Below are positions 35,321 to 46,929 of a stretch of 64,000 nucleotides of DNA, piece after piece. The notes under the pieces were generated by a model. The model was not told where the DNA came from, did not search any database, and worked only from the letters and a program-made list of their open reading frames with translations. The position numbers and the translations under genes were made by a program. Origin of the DNA: Caenorhabditis remanei (taxonomy: Eukaryota > Nematoda > Chromadorea > Rhabditida > Rhabditidae); assembly GCF_010183535.1 (NCBI RefSeq), contig NC_071330.1, positions 6,615,717-6,679,716 of the forward strand, given 5' to 3'. Position 1 is the stretch's first letter; every line of letters starts with the position of its first letter.

Positions 35321-38300
35321 ATGGACAACATTATCGGTGGTCAAGCCCAACAAGTCGAGGACACTGACGGAACTCGAGTTCAAAATGAATTCTCGAAATT
35401 CTTGAAAAGTTTCAAAGATTCGAAAGATGAGCTTCGATACAAGGTAGCAATGAAGGAGTTGGTGCAGCCGGAGAAGAATACCATCTTTGTTGATATGCAG
35501 CATCTCTACAAATTCAGTAACAACTTGGCCACTACCATTGAGTTGCAATACTATCGGTTTGAAATATTTTCAACTACGTAGTCACGACAATTTTTTCAGC
35601 GTCTATCCATTCATGTGCGAAGCGTTGCATCTGGCTACTCTCGATGGGTGCGACGAAAATGAAAGGCAACAAATGTTCAAGAAGCAACTGTACGTCTCCC
35701 TCTACAACCTTGACGCCAAAACGAAGGTTCGTGAGTTGTCAGCTGACAAAGTTGGAGGACTTGTTCGTATCGCTGGTCAGATTGTGAGAACACATCCAGT
35801 TCATCCAGAACTTTCAAGAGCTTGCTTCGTTTGTGAAGATTGCGGAGTTAGTACAAAAGACGTTCAACAACAGTTCAGATACACTCAGGTAGTCGTCCGT
35901 ACCGTTTTACAAAATTTAAATATCTTTTTAGCCAACGAAATGCGCCAATCCTCAATGTATGAACCGCACTCGATTCAGTCTAGATGTCAACTCATCTACT
36001 TTCGTCGATTTCCAAAAGATCAGAATTCAGGAGACTCAATCCGAGCTTCCACGTGGATCGATTCCACGTACAGTCGATGTGATTGTGCGAGGAGAGATGG
36101 TTGAGACTGTTCAGCCGGGAGACAAGTGCGATATTGTTGGAACACTCATCGTAATCCCTGATATTGCGCAACTCAGCACTCCTGGCCTTCGTGCTGAGAC
36201 TTCCAACCAAAACAGAGGTGAACAATTGAAAATGAACGTGGTTTATAGTGAAAAATGAGATGATAATTTAAATTTTTTCTTTTATTTCTTTACTGACGCA
36301 GTGGTTGTCGATACTTTCACAGTCTTCTTTGTCGCTGGTTTCATACACAAAACGCGTTCCCTGATGAAATCAAGGTATATCTTCCGAGTAACTGGAGTGA
36401 AGATAAAGTACACCAAAAACACGTGACACGGGATTTGGGCTAAGCGGAAATACGTGAATGCTAGCTTCCCATCGTTGGACAAAGTACTGAACAACTCCTG
36501 AAAGAATTACTTATAGTAACTATTCATGTACGCTTGTCTACCGGAGCAACTCGAAGAACCAAGCTTGTCAACTCATATACAGATAGGTAGAAAGCTGTAA
36601 TGAATGCTTGAATCATGAGCATTCTCTCTGTTTTCTTCTTCGCTTTCAGAACATCCGAAGGCATTGTCGTAGCAAACTGATCTTCTTTTCCACCTCGCAA
36701 TATATTTTTGATTTTTGCATAGGTTGGTGACCTTTGTAGTTTGAAGTTGATTATAACTAATACGTTGAAAAAGAACGCAACGAACGGGAAAAATACCGAA
36801 TAGTAGTTTGAGAATGTTGTAATCTTGAAAGTAAGATTTAATTAAAGTTAAGGCCATCATTCATACCGGATGTCTTTTCGGAGCACACGATGAAAGAAAT
36901 CCAACTGCCCGCTGATCATAGTTTATTTGGCATTCACTCAAATAAGGAATCAGTAGGCAGATAAAGTTGGCTACCTAAAATATATCAATTTTCTCATGAA
37001 AATTTCCCACCCACCATATGCAAAGATGTGTAGATCCATATTTTGCTGGCAGTAAATAACTTTGAAGCTTGCATACTCAGAACGACTCCGATTCGGTTTA
37101 TAGTCATCAATATCAAAGTGAGCATCGGATGAAGGTAGAGAAATGTGACACCCACCGAAAGCTGTGGCCCAATTGTATCTCGGTACACTAGAAAATACGT
37201 AGATAATTGGTCGTTGGTCGTTGCTCTCACTCTTATAGACATTATCGGTCATGTAATAAGGGAGGATGTAAACCGAGACACCAAAAATAATGAGTAGTGC
37301 GTTCGATATTGCCATGTTGTATATGTATGTCACAGGTAGCGCTTCTGAAAATAAACACAGTTGACTTCACTCGGACCGAATTAGAAAACAACTATTTTTG
37401 GATGTTTTTATCGCCAGAGCTAGAGTAATACAGTAGAATAAGTTGAAAGCCGAAGCTCCTTGATATACCCATAGAGATACAACTTTAACAACAGCAGCGT
37501 CCACTGTCATATTCAGTACAAAAAGGAAGAATAGGAAGAGAGGACTGAGAGAAAATTGAGGCAAAGGGAAGGAGGTGTGACTATATGGTTTTGTGATGAG
37601 ATTGAGGGTGATTTCAGTTTATTGGAATTGGTTTTCGAGAAATTATCTCTGCGTGGAACGAGGAAGTGAGAGGAGATTTTTTGTGACTTTCTGTGAAACC
37701 ACATTTTCAAATCCTTGGATCAAAAACTGGGAATCTTCCAATAAATATTTATTTGCAGGTAGAGCGACCGACAAGGCTGAGGGAATCACGGGATTGAAGG
37801 CGCTTGGAGTTCGTGATCTCACCTACAAGATGGCGTTTTTGGCTTGTCACATTCAACAAACTGAGAGTCTCATTGGCGGAGATGCGTCCGGTGCTATCGA
37901 GGAGAGTGATTATCTCGAGTTGTGGTCCAAAATGAGCCCTGAAGATCGGTCTGTGTTGAAAGAAATGAGTAACGACAAGAAGATTGAAAAGAACATTGTC
38001 GACTCTCTGTTTCCCAACATCTACGGACACCATGAAGTGAAACTCGGAGTTCTTCTAATGCTTCTTGGTGGAGTTGCAAAGAAAAGCAAAGATGAAGGAA
38101 CATCTCTCCGAGGAGATATCAATGTTTGTCTTGTCGGAGATCCGTCTACCGCCAAATCTCAAGTTCTGAAAGCCGTCGAAGAATTCAGTCCGAGAGCCAT
38201 TTACACTTCTGGAAAAGCTTCTTCCGCTGCTGGTTTGACAGCTGCTGTTGTAAAAGACGAGGAGTCGTTCGAGTTTGTCATCGAAGCTGGAGCTCTTATG

Positions 38301-39427
38301 CTCGCTGATAATGGAGTGTGTTGTATCGATGAATTCGATAAAATGGATCTCAAGGACCAAGTTGCGATCCACGAGGCCATGGAACAACAAACTATTTCTA
38401 TCACTAAAGCCGGAGTCAAAGCTACTCTTAATGCCCGTGCCTCTATTCTCGCTGCCGCAAATCCTGTCGGTGGACGTTACGATAGAAGCCGTCCATTGAA
38501 ATACAATGTCCAGATGTCTGCTCCTATCATGTCTCGATTCGATCTCTTCTTCGTTTTGGTCGATGAGTGTAACGAAGTCACTGATTACGCTATTGCACGC
38601 CGTATTCTCGATAATCACCGATCAATTAGCGAGCACACTGAACGCAAAACTGCCTACAAGATCGATGACATTAAGAAATATATTGCATTCGCCCGTTGTT
38701 TCAAACCAAAGATTTCTGATCGTGCTGCTGAAGCTCTTGTTCGCGAATACAAGAAGCTTCGTATGTCTGACAGCAACAACGCTGCTACATCATCCTGGAG
38801 AATCACTGTTCGCCAGCTCGAGTCATTGGTTCGTTTGTCTGAAGCGTTGGCTCGTCTTCATTGCGGAAAGGAAGTTCTGGACAGTCACGTAGAGAAAGCT
38901 GCTGAACTTCTGAATAAATCTATTGTTCGTGTCGAACAACCAGATATTGCTCTCGATGACGATGACTTCGACAATAATATCGTTGTAGTCGAAGCAAACA
39001 AAGAAAACCAGAGAGGTGATGAAGATATGGATCATGATGGAGAGAAGGATGCTGGTGCACATGTTGACCCAGCTAAGCTTAAAATCTCGTTCAAGGAATA
39101 CAAACAGCTGTCCGATGCTCTTGTGCTGCATATGCGTGCTGACGAAGAAAGTCAAGGAGAAGATGAGTATGAAGGTGTAAAGCAGAGTGCTCTGGTTGAA
39201 TGGTAAATATGCTATTTTGGTTCCCTTCTTTGAAAATTTCATTTACCAGGTACTTGGCAACAATCGAAGGTGATATGGAATCCGAGGAAGACTTCAATGT
39301 GCAAAAGACTATTTGTGAGCGTGTAATTCATCGCCTCGTCCACCAAGATCATATTCTGCTCGAAGTTGAGCCAGGAGAGGACCCAACACTTTGTGTCCAT
39401 CCAAACTATGTTATCGCCGACGAATAA
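35321..39427 (+). CDS. mcm-6: DNA replication licensing factor MCM6
   Basis: Subunit of the hexameric MCM2-7 replicative helicase, loaded on origins in G1. Exons: 35321-35556, 35600-35888, 35932-36217, 37759-39202, 39250-39427; 810 residues, the family length. N-terminal zinc finger: CVCED-type pair FVCEDCGV and [12 protein letters not shown]+ core: Walker [10 protein letters not shown] (about 38136-38162), Walker B CIDEFDKM, arginine-finger motif SRFDLFF. The acidic linker [17 protein letters not shown] precedes the C-terminal winged helix. The third intron is 1541 bases, far longer than the others, because it contains an antisense chemoreceptor gene. The ATG directly follows an acceptor, consistent with SL1 trans-splicing. 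The next gene begins 311 bases after the stop codon on the same strand and might be co-transcribed. Confidence 0.96.
36282..37564 (-). pseudogene. Nematode seven-helix chemoreceptor (Srg/Srv-like), nested, frameshifted
   Basis: Serpentine chemoreceptor-type GPCR lying antisense inside mcm-6 intron 3. Exons on the minus strand: 37564-37393, 37344-37015, 36974-36867, 36823-36542, 36497-36282. Helix-rich segments include [73 protein letters not shown] and [17 protein letters not shown]. The summed exon length (1108) is not a multiple of three. At about 37207-37220 a 7-base unit (CGACCAA on the minus strand) is present twice; with one unit the frame would run through to a 366-residue receptor. 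So the copy is either a fresh pseudogene, a polymorphic allele or a sequence error. The exact receptor family (Srg or Srv) is uncertain. The start may be at 37564 or at the later ATG at 37510. Confidence 0.75.
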
Positions 39428-39737
39428 CTTAGCTTATAATCACTTTCTGATCTCTTATTCCCTGTTTATCACTATTTTATCAACTCACTATTTTGCTATT
39501 AACTTGAGTACTGATTGCAACAAGTTTTTGTGAATGAACTTTCTTACTTATTTTACATTCAAACGTTTAGTTGAGGGTTTCTGTCTTTTCAGCAGTTGAA
39601 ATTATTTAGTCATGGCCTAGGTTTCTCTGACTTCACGTCCGCGTACTCCTTGCAGGAAAACTATTTTGTATTTTCGTCTGTTGACCACCTTACCAACTCT
39701 TCGTATATAGTATTTTCTTCAAGTAAACAGAGGCAAA

Positions 39738-42170
39738 ATGTCTAGTGATGATGCATCATTCAAATCGCCAACTCTTCCGCTTCTGCATATTTCTAATGAT
39801 TCCACTGCTCCTCCATCTCAATCTTCGCCGAACAAGATAGGAATGGTGACAGAACAAATCGAAGGACCGGTAGAAGGAGTGATAGATGAAGTGGAGGTTA
39901 ATTTAAATATTAAAAGCACAAATTTAAAACTCTGATGTTTCAGACAGCTGAAGTGGAGGCGGAAAAAGAAGCGAAGATCTCTATTCAGGCACCTGCATTG
40001 CATTATGAAGTACCCCCGTGGGCATGTGAACCAGATCCCGAACACACGTTCCAGTTGGAGGTTTTTTGGAACTTTTCTGTTTTTAAACTCGCAGTTTCCC
40101 TTTTGCAGGTTTTGAAAGAAGGCAAATTGATCGGAGCGTTTGACTTTGCAAATCGTAAAAATGCCACATTCGTTGTTATTGGACGCATCAAACCTGGATG
40201 CGATCTCGTTATGGAACATCCATCAATTTCGAGATATCATTGTATTCTGCAGTACGGAGATGATAGAATGTCGAAAACTGGAAAGGGGTGGCACATTTTT
40301 GAGTTAGGAAGTACACATGGAAGTCGAATGAACAAGAAAAAGCTCCCACCAAAACAATACATCAGAACGAGAGTTGGGTTCATTTTCCAGTTTGGTGAAA
40401 GCACTCGAATGTACAATCTGGTTGGACCTGAAGAAGATTGTGAACCAGAATGGGATTGTTCTCCGACGGAAATGAAATTGAGAAAACATAAAAAAGAATT
40501 GGAGGCAAAGTTGAGAGCTGCTGCTGCACAAGAAATGATTGCAGATGAGAAACGGGCGAAAGAAGAGGAAGAGGGATGTGGTTGGGGAATGGATTACGGA
40601 GAAGATGAGAAAGGCGTGACTACCGTTGAAACTGATGCGCATCTGATGGAAGATCGAGAAGCATATTACAATCAGGATCCTAAGAAAGCGTTGCAGAAGT
40701 TCTTCGAACGAGAAGGATTCGATATGAACTTTGAATTCAGTGAACAAGGGCAAGGACATACTCATAAATGGGTTTGCACTATTGAGTAAGAGTTGATTTC
40801 CAATTATTTCAACTACTTTACATTTTTTTGCAGGTTACCAGTAGAAATCGATGGCGTAGATCGTGCTTTTACTGCATCTGCAACGGTTTCAACTTCCAAA
40901 AAAGACGCACAAGTACAGTGTGCTCTTGAAGCGTGTAAAATCCTGGACGCTTACAATGTTCTTCGGTAAGATCCATTTTATTAGGTAAGACTTCAAAACT
41001 AAGAATTCAGAAAATCCAACACAAAACTCCGAATGCAACGTAAAACATTAGAAGCTAACGATTATTATGATGAAGACGATGATTTGTATCTTGATCGAAC
41101 TGGACAATTGGAGAAGCAAAGAGAGAAAAGAAAACAGTGGGCGGAAGAAGGTTACGGGCATAAACGACCAGAAAAGGATACATATGAAAGTTTATGTGCA
41201 AAATTGGAACAGGCAAAGAAAGAGATTGTGGATTGTCAGAAACATTTAGATGCGTTGTCTGTTTTGTCAAAAAATGCCACATTAACAGAAAGTGGAGGCG
41301 ATGTTCTTGATGACTATATTAGACAGTTACAGAAAACTGGAGGAAGTGGTGATGATCCGAAGGTGAGAGTTGCAGTAAATTAGTTCTGTTATTGAGAAAT
41401 TGTTACAGACAAAAATGGAAAAATCGAAGTGGCGTCAGAAGTTGGTTGCAGCAACTCACGAATCACAGAAACTCGAAAAACTGGTGAAAATAGCGAAGCC
41501 TGCCGCTGTGAAAGGTCTTGAACAGTTGGATGCATCTGCGAGTAACCGAGATGCTTTTCTGAAGAAAGTTATGGGACTACGAGCAAGAAAAGAAGTGGAT
41601 CAGACACCAGCACAACAACCTGGTCCATCAACTCTCCCATTTCCAATTACTCCAACAAATTCAACTGCAGCTGAAACTATTAAAGAATCACCAGTAGAAT
41701 TGAAAAAAACCGGAGAAGTGAAAATTTATCATCCATCTGTAAATACTGTAGATGTGATGCCAGAAGATATGGACAGTGAAGAGAAAATGTCTGAAGGAAC
41801 GAATGAAAAGAAGGAAGTTGATGTAATTCCACCCAAAGAAACGAATGAAAAGAAAGAAGTTGATGTAATTCCACCCAAAGAAGCATTCGGTAGCAAAGTT
41901 CAGAAAAGAGTGGCTGAGTGGGAAGAAGAACTAGAAGCAGAGAAAGAAGAAGTTGCGAAAAAACAGAAGCTGGAAAAAGAAGCTGAGGCGAGAAGGAAAG
42001 CGCAACGTGTCCCTCGTCGGGGTGTTGAGAAGAAAGTTGGTGGATCTGAAGATTATGGAGCAGGCGTCGAAGACCGAGAAGAAAAGTATTCGACGTGGAT
42101 GCCACCAAACGCCGAGCAGTCAGCTGCCAAGCAAGACGCACTCCGTGCTAAATTCGCTGGCAAATATTGA
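39738..42170 (+). CDS. Kanadaptin (SLC4A1AP) homologue, FHA and dsRNA-binding domains
   Basis: Homologue of human SLC4A1AP/kanadaptin, a nuclear FHA protein found with spliceosomal factors; matches C. elegans ZK632.2 by position. Exons: 39738-39896, 39944-40060, 40109-40785, 40834-40965, 41011-41362, 41409-42170. The FHA domain lies in exon 3 with the phospho-binding motifs VIGRIKPGCD, HPSISRYHCIL and ELGSTHGSRMN. It is followed by a Lys/Glu coiled coil and a dsRNA-binding-type fold spanning the exon 3/4 junction (HKWVCTIELPVEIDG, SKKDAQVQCALEACKIL). The C-terminal part is charged and disordered, with a 14-residue unit TNEKKEVDVIPPKE repeated twice (41799-41882), and ends in the conserved EEKYSTWMPP segment. 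A poly(A) signal lies at 42196-42201. Convergent with riok-3. Confidence 0.9.
41799..41882 (+). repeat. 42-bp coding tandem repeat in the kanadaptin gene
   Basis: Two adjacent 42-base units (41799-41840 and 41841-41882) differ by one base and encode TNEKKEVDVIPPKE twice. The length is a multiple of three, so copy-number change keeps the frame. Confidence 0.9.
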
Positions 42171-42337
42171 GTATTTTGTAGTTACTTTCTATTCCAATAA
42201 AATACAATCTGTCATATGCGCGTTTGTAAGCCTAAAAATGAAATGGATGAGATTTATTGAAAATATTCAATCCGCAAAATTATTTAGTCAACAATTCAAT
42301 AAACTTTATTTTAAAACAAACAACAAAAACATTGAGA

Positions 42338-44123
42338 TTAATTATATTCTCTTGCCGGCGAAACTCCACGGTTCGCTTTTTTTTCTTCATTATATTTTTT
42401 TAGTTCCATATCCGCTGGACGAGATTTATCATGACGTAAGTCAACTGATCGATTCTCTTCGGAAAATTGTTCGACCTGGACGAGCAGGTCCTCATTTTCA
42501 ACCATTTCAAGATCAGTGATCATGTTAAATAGTGTCACATTCGTCGGAAGATTTGGAGAACCGATTTTGTTGAAAAATGAAAGAATATTGTGAATGTCAC
42601 GAGTGAGAAACTGGAGGCAACGCGGATGAGACAAATCCATAGCTTGAGAAACATCAATGACGTGAACTTTGTTGCCTGGAGCTAGAAGAAGGTTGAATTC
42701 ACTAAGATCAGCATGAACCAAATCGCATTCTTTATACATGCGGATCATGATCTGAAAGTCAATTAAATTTTTATAGACAATAATGAGTTCACTTGCCGCT
42801 TGTACTTGATCGTAAACTTCTTTCACTTCTTCATCGATGAAAAAATCCCAATCGACGTTTTTGAGTCTTGGTGCAGCAAGTCCACTATCTCCGATGAAGG
42901 ACATCACAAGAATATTTTTGCGAACTTCTATCGGTTGTGGACATGGAAGATGCTTCTTAGCCATTCTCGACAAGTTCATGTGCTCTCTCTCAGCCCAAAT
43001 TTTCAGAACAGCTCTCGGATTTTTGAAACGGAAATCATCTTTAACATATTCAGATCGATTCTTGAATTCAGACAAAGTTGTCTTGTAAACTTTAATCGCA
43101 AAGCTAGTAACAGAATTTTGAGCATGAAGAACTGCAGACTCCTTTCCAGTAGCGATAATTCCGTCAACTGAATCAAAAACTCCCTGATTGATCCATTTGA
43201 GAAGGAGCAGACGCGTATCACTATCAACAGAAGTGTCCATTGTTGCCTTTTCTTCTTTATCTTTATGTCTCATTTGACGTTTTGTTTCACTTTTTCCAAA
43301 TGCCATAAGTCTATTGTAAACCTTGTTGTTAAGCTTGTCGTTAACCATATCTCCAGTTGGTAGAGGATTACGATCCTGAAAACTACTTGATGTGTTCAAG
43401 GTTCGATCCCTCCTTTTTGTATAAAAACTAACATTAAATGTTTTATCAGCATTACGACGTCCACTGACTCCAGTATCATGCTTTGTACGAGAAGTACTCG
43501 GTCCTTCTGGACGAAGGCGTGCAGCATCATCAGCATCTAACTTAGCATACAACATATTGGTGGCTGCTTGTCTCAATGCATCATCATCTTCATCTTCTGA
43601 ATCTGTTTCTTGCAAAGTTTTCGGATGATAACGATCAGGAGCAATATGAACCGAGCTTGAGGTGGCTACTGCTAGAGCTACATCATATTCTCTATCAAAC
43701 TGGCGCTGAAGAGCCAAAGCAACTTCTTCATCGGTCATTCCTTCGGTATTGATTGGTAGTTTCTCTTCAGAAGTGGATGAATCTCCATATACTTGTTCGA
43801 TGTGCTGATTATCCAAATGACGTTTTCAGTTGAAAACTTTTTCAACTTACTTTTATATACCTCTCATCTTCCAATTTCTCTTGCAAACTCATGTCTTCAA
43901 TGAACTCTTCACTCATCACATCGACAAAGCTTACAATTGGCTCTTCTACTTCCCCCTGCAAAAAATGTTTCAATGTTGCATTATTCGTTTCCCTACGCGA
44001 ATCATTCACCAAAAAATGGTGAATTTTCAGTAACAACACAGTCTGAAGAAATCGGTGTAAAACACAAACCTCTTTTTTGCCCCAAGCATTCTTTTTCCAT
44101 GGGTTATTGTCACAATTAGCCAT
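42338..44123 (-). CDS. riok-3: RIO3-type atypical protein kinase
   Basis: RIOK3 family kinase/ATPase, associated with 40S ribosome biogenesis; C. elegans riok-3 is ZK632.3. Exons on the minus strand: 44123-44070, 43955-43851, 43804-42797, 42751-42338, giving 526 residues. The N-terminus (NNPWKKNAWGKKE, then EEPIVSFVDVMSEE and ALALQRQFDREYD) is the RIOK3-specific ubiquitin-binding-like segment. Kinase motifs: P-loop STGKESAVLHA, Lys in FAIKVYKTTLSEF, catalytic loop LVHADLSEFNLLL, metal-binding HVIDVSQAMD. The last intron (42796-42752) has a GC donor (GCAAGT) and is 45 bases without stop codon. A first acceptor lies about 14 bases before the ATG. It lies 365 bases downstream of the isomerase gene on the same strand, so an operon is possible. 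Confidence 0.93.
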
Positions 44124-44487
44124 TTCGGCTTTTTCCTGTAAAAAATTTTGCAGTGAAAATTTCAATAAGATGAAAAGTCATTTGATTGAGAATCAAATTA
44201 AATTGCGGAATGTTTCGCAATCCGATCAATAGCGGTCTTCATCGGAGTAACAAGCGCGCGCTGTTGGCAAGAAATAGGGAGACCGTTGAAAGAACGCTAT
44301 TGGGTGGAGAAGTAATATAGATAACGATAGTTTGTAATGTCAGGTTTATTATAATCAACCCTAGATAATGGAGAACAGCGGCTAGCACTTTGTGTTTTTT
44401 CAAATTCCAGTTGAATTCATAGAATCAATTTGGCAAGCTGAATACGTTATTTACAATAGTTACGCAATAGATAAAAATGAGTTCAAA

Positions 44488-46046
44488 TTAATCAATGACT
44501 AAATGCTTGCTTGAAAGGCTATCGAGTGCTCTTGGGGACGGTGTGAATGCTCGAAATGCAAGGAAATCATCAGTGATGTTGACTTTCGGACGTTCTGTAG
44601 AGTGTGTTGCTTCAATGAACAGAACTTCTCCTCGATTTAAAGTTTGCGAAGTTGTTCCCACGGTTACAGTTGCAGTACCGTAAAGGACGGTCAGCACAGA
44701 GCACGATTCCGAGTAAGGGAGTTGATAGATTGATCCGGCAGGTCCTTTCACTTCTTGTACCCAAAACTCCTCGATCCCACGTGGAGTAAATAAGAGTGAT
44801 CCATCCTCTAACTCGTTTGGAATGTACTTTGGAAGGAGAGTTTCGTTGTAGTTCAACATCTCAACGAGGGACTCGACATCAATATATTTTGGAGTAAGTC
44901 CTGCTCGAATTGTATTGTCACTATCTGCCATACATTCAACACAATCTCCTTTCAAATAAGCATGTGGCATATTTGGTTCCAAAAACGTGGCCTCTCCTGG
45001 TTGCAACTTGAAGTAGTTGAGGAAAATCGGAGCGAACACGCCAACGTCGCCTGGATACATGGTGAAAAGGTATACAATTATTTCGTCAAGAGCCGATTTG
45101 TTTTCTGAAACAAGCAAAGTAAAAGGACACAACTTAATCATGTCTTGAGTACCCTGTCCTTGAATTCGTCTAGCTAGCTTGTCCACAACTATTTGCAATT
45201 GTTCTTTCGGAGTTCTCCAAATTCTTGAGAAAATTAGCTTGAGGACCTGAGAAGAACTCTCTCCATATGATCCAAGATTGTCGATTTGACCTTTTTCTTC
45301 TTCGGTAAGTAATTCTTGGATTTCCGAGTACACTAAATGAAATCGATGATATATTTTAATTTACGTATTCCCTCTTACATTTCAAGTATTCACTAATTTG
45401 CGAATGTTGTCTGAATCCAGAGAGCAGTTCAAACTCTGTTAAAGCAATTGCGATCTCGGGTTTGTGATTGTCATCTGGATAATTTTTTGGATCTTTCGCG
45501 TGGAGAATCTTTCCTTGTTCTTTAGTTGGATGTATTTGAATTGACAGTGGTGCAACCACAGATAACACTTTGAACAAGAACGACAGCTTTCCTATAAAAA
45601 CCTAAACTCAATTAACTTTCTAGAGCTATTCTGTTTACCATTTTCATGTTTTCCTTGTAAGTTGGGTGAAGTAGCCAACAGTTGCTTCAAAGCGATGCCA
45701 TTCTCGATGACGTGGGCAGGACCGTTAGCATGAGTGCCAACCCAGAACTAAAACAATAAAGATGATGAAAGAGAACGTGTTTCGGGCGTGATATAGGTCG
45801 ATCTAGTCAGATGATCGCGCAATCTTCGAAAATCACGACATAAGGTCAAAAATCTGAGAGATGATAAAAATAGGTTCTCTATATTTAGAATCGACGTAAA
45901 GAACCTCTACTTACTTCAGCATATGGCTTGTCTTTGTCGAGATTCGGGATATGCCCTCCATCTAAAGCAAGACTTCCAGCCATACTAGCCTCTCCTTTGG
46001 CTCCCCATGCGTAGTTGTTCACTGTGCACTTCAGTTTCAGAAGCAT
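44488..46046 (-). CDS. Mannose-6-phosphate isomerase (type I)
   Basis: Zinc-dependent phosphomannose isomerase, interconverting fructose 6-phosphate and mannose 6-phosphate for GDP-mannose and glycosylation, cytosolic. Corresponds to C. elegans ZK632.4. Exons on the minus strand: 46046-45915, 45747-45639, 45591-45379, 45332-44488; 432 residues. The N-terminus has the usual [10 protein letters not shown] segment. Zinc-site motifs: [16 protein letters not shown] and the downstream [18 protein letters not shown]; later [21 protein letters not shown] and the cupin-like C-terminus. The ATG is the first codon after a TTTTCAG acceptor, so either trans-spliced or preceded by a non-coding exon. A likely poly(A) signal lies at 44350-44345. 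Confidence 0.94.
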
Positions 46047-46929
46047 CTGAAAACAATGATTTTGAAAGTCAGTAATTTGTTGACCAGTGACTGAGGAAAT
46101 AATAAAGAGATAATAACGGAAAGGGACTGATCTCTCTAGTTCTGCGCGTGCGCTCGAATCGACACGTGACTGAACGGAATCAGTCATAAGTTGGTCACAG
46201 ATGGAGAGAGCGAAGAAGACTTCCGAACTGGAAGATACAGAATACATATATATGCCCGTGAGGCTCGGAGACGCAGAAGAAAAAGGAGTGAGATCAGGAC
46301 TATAAAACGAGTGCGACCATATCATTTTTTGAAAACTTGAGTGCGCGTGTGTATGTGAGATTGCGTCAACGTGACTAGGCTAAATTGATGAAAGAGACAT
46401 AAATTTTCAGACTACTCTGATGACTGTCGAAAATAGATTTATAGCTTAGATGTATGAGAAAGAAGATGTAGTTGGTCAAAAAGATAAATGGTATTTCGGC
46501 GATTATTTACGCAATGAATAGCGGCAAGATGGCGTCGACATCGCTCGAGAAAGCTGCGAAATCACTAATTTTACAAACAAACGCCGGAAACTTGAGCGGA
46601 AGGGAACAATCGGTGATTCAATTTTCTTTATGTTCTTTATGAGTTAGAGTACACTGAGATAACAGGTAAAATCATAGGTAAGAGAACAAACAGCAAAAAC
46701 TTAAGATTAAAGTCAGAAACACCGTTATTCTTGCATTCCAGAGAAGAAACAAAGTTAGTCAAAGTATAGTGCATTGAAATAGGGAACTACATTTCAAAGT
46801 TAAGCACTTTTCCATGTCGTAAATTGGAAAACCGTGCAAAAATGAAAAGATGAAACCGCGCTCAACTGCACTCTCGTCAGTTTATTTCAAACAAAATTTT
46901 GCAAATCAGAAAAAAAAAGTTTTTCAGGA
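46047..46929. promoter_or_regulatory. Divergent promoter region, isomerase / helical protein gene
   Basis: About 880 bases between two divergent starts, containing no supported exon. The right end carries the TTTTTCAG acceptor two bases before the next ATG. A minus-strand frame at 46047-46325 continues upstream from the isomerase start but lies before its acceptor, so I treat it as non-coding. Confidence 0.5.

Noticed and set aside
37190..37240. Programmed frameshift in the nested receptor
   Set aside because: A 7-base tandem duplication explains the shift simply; receptors of this type are not known to use programmed frameshifting.
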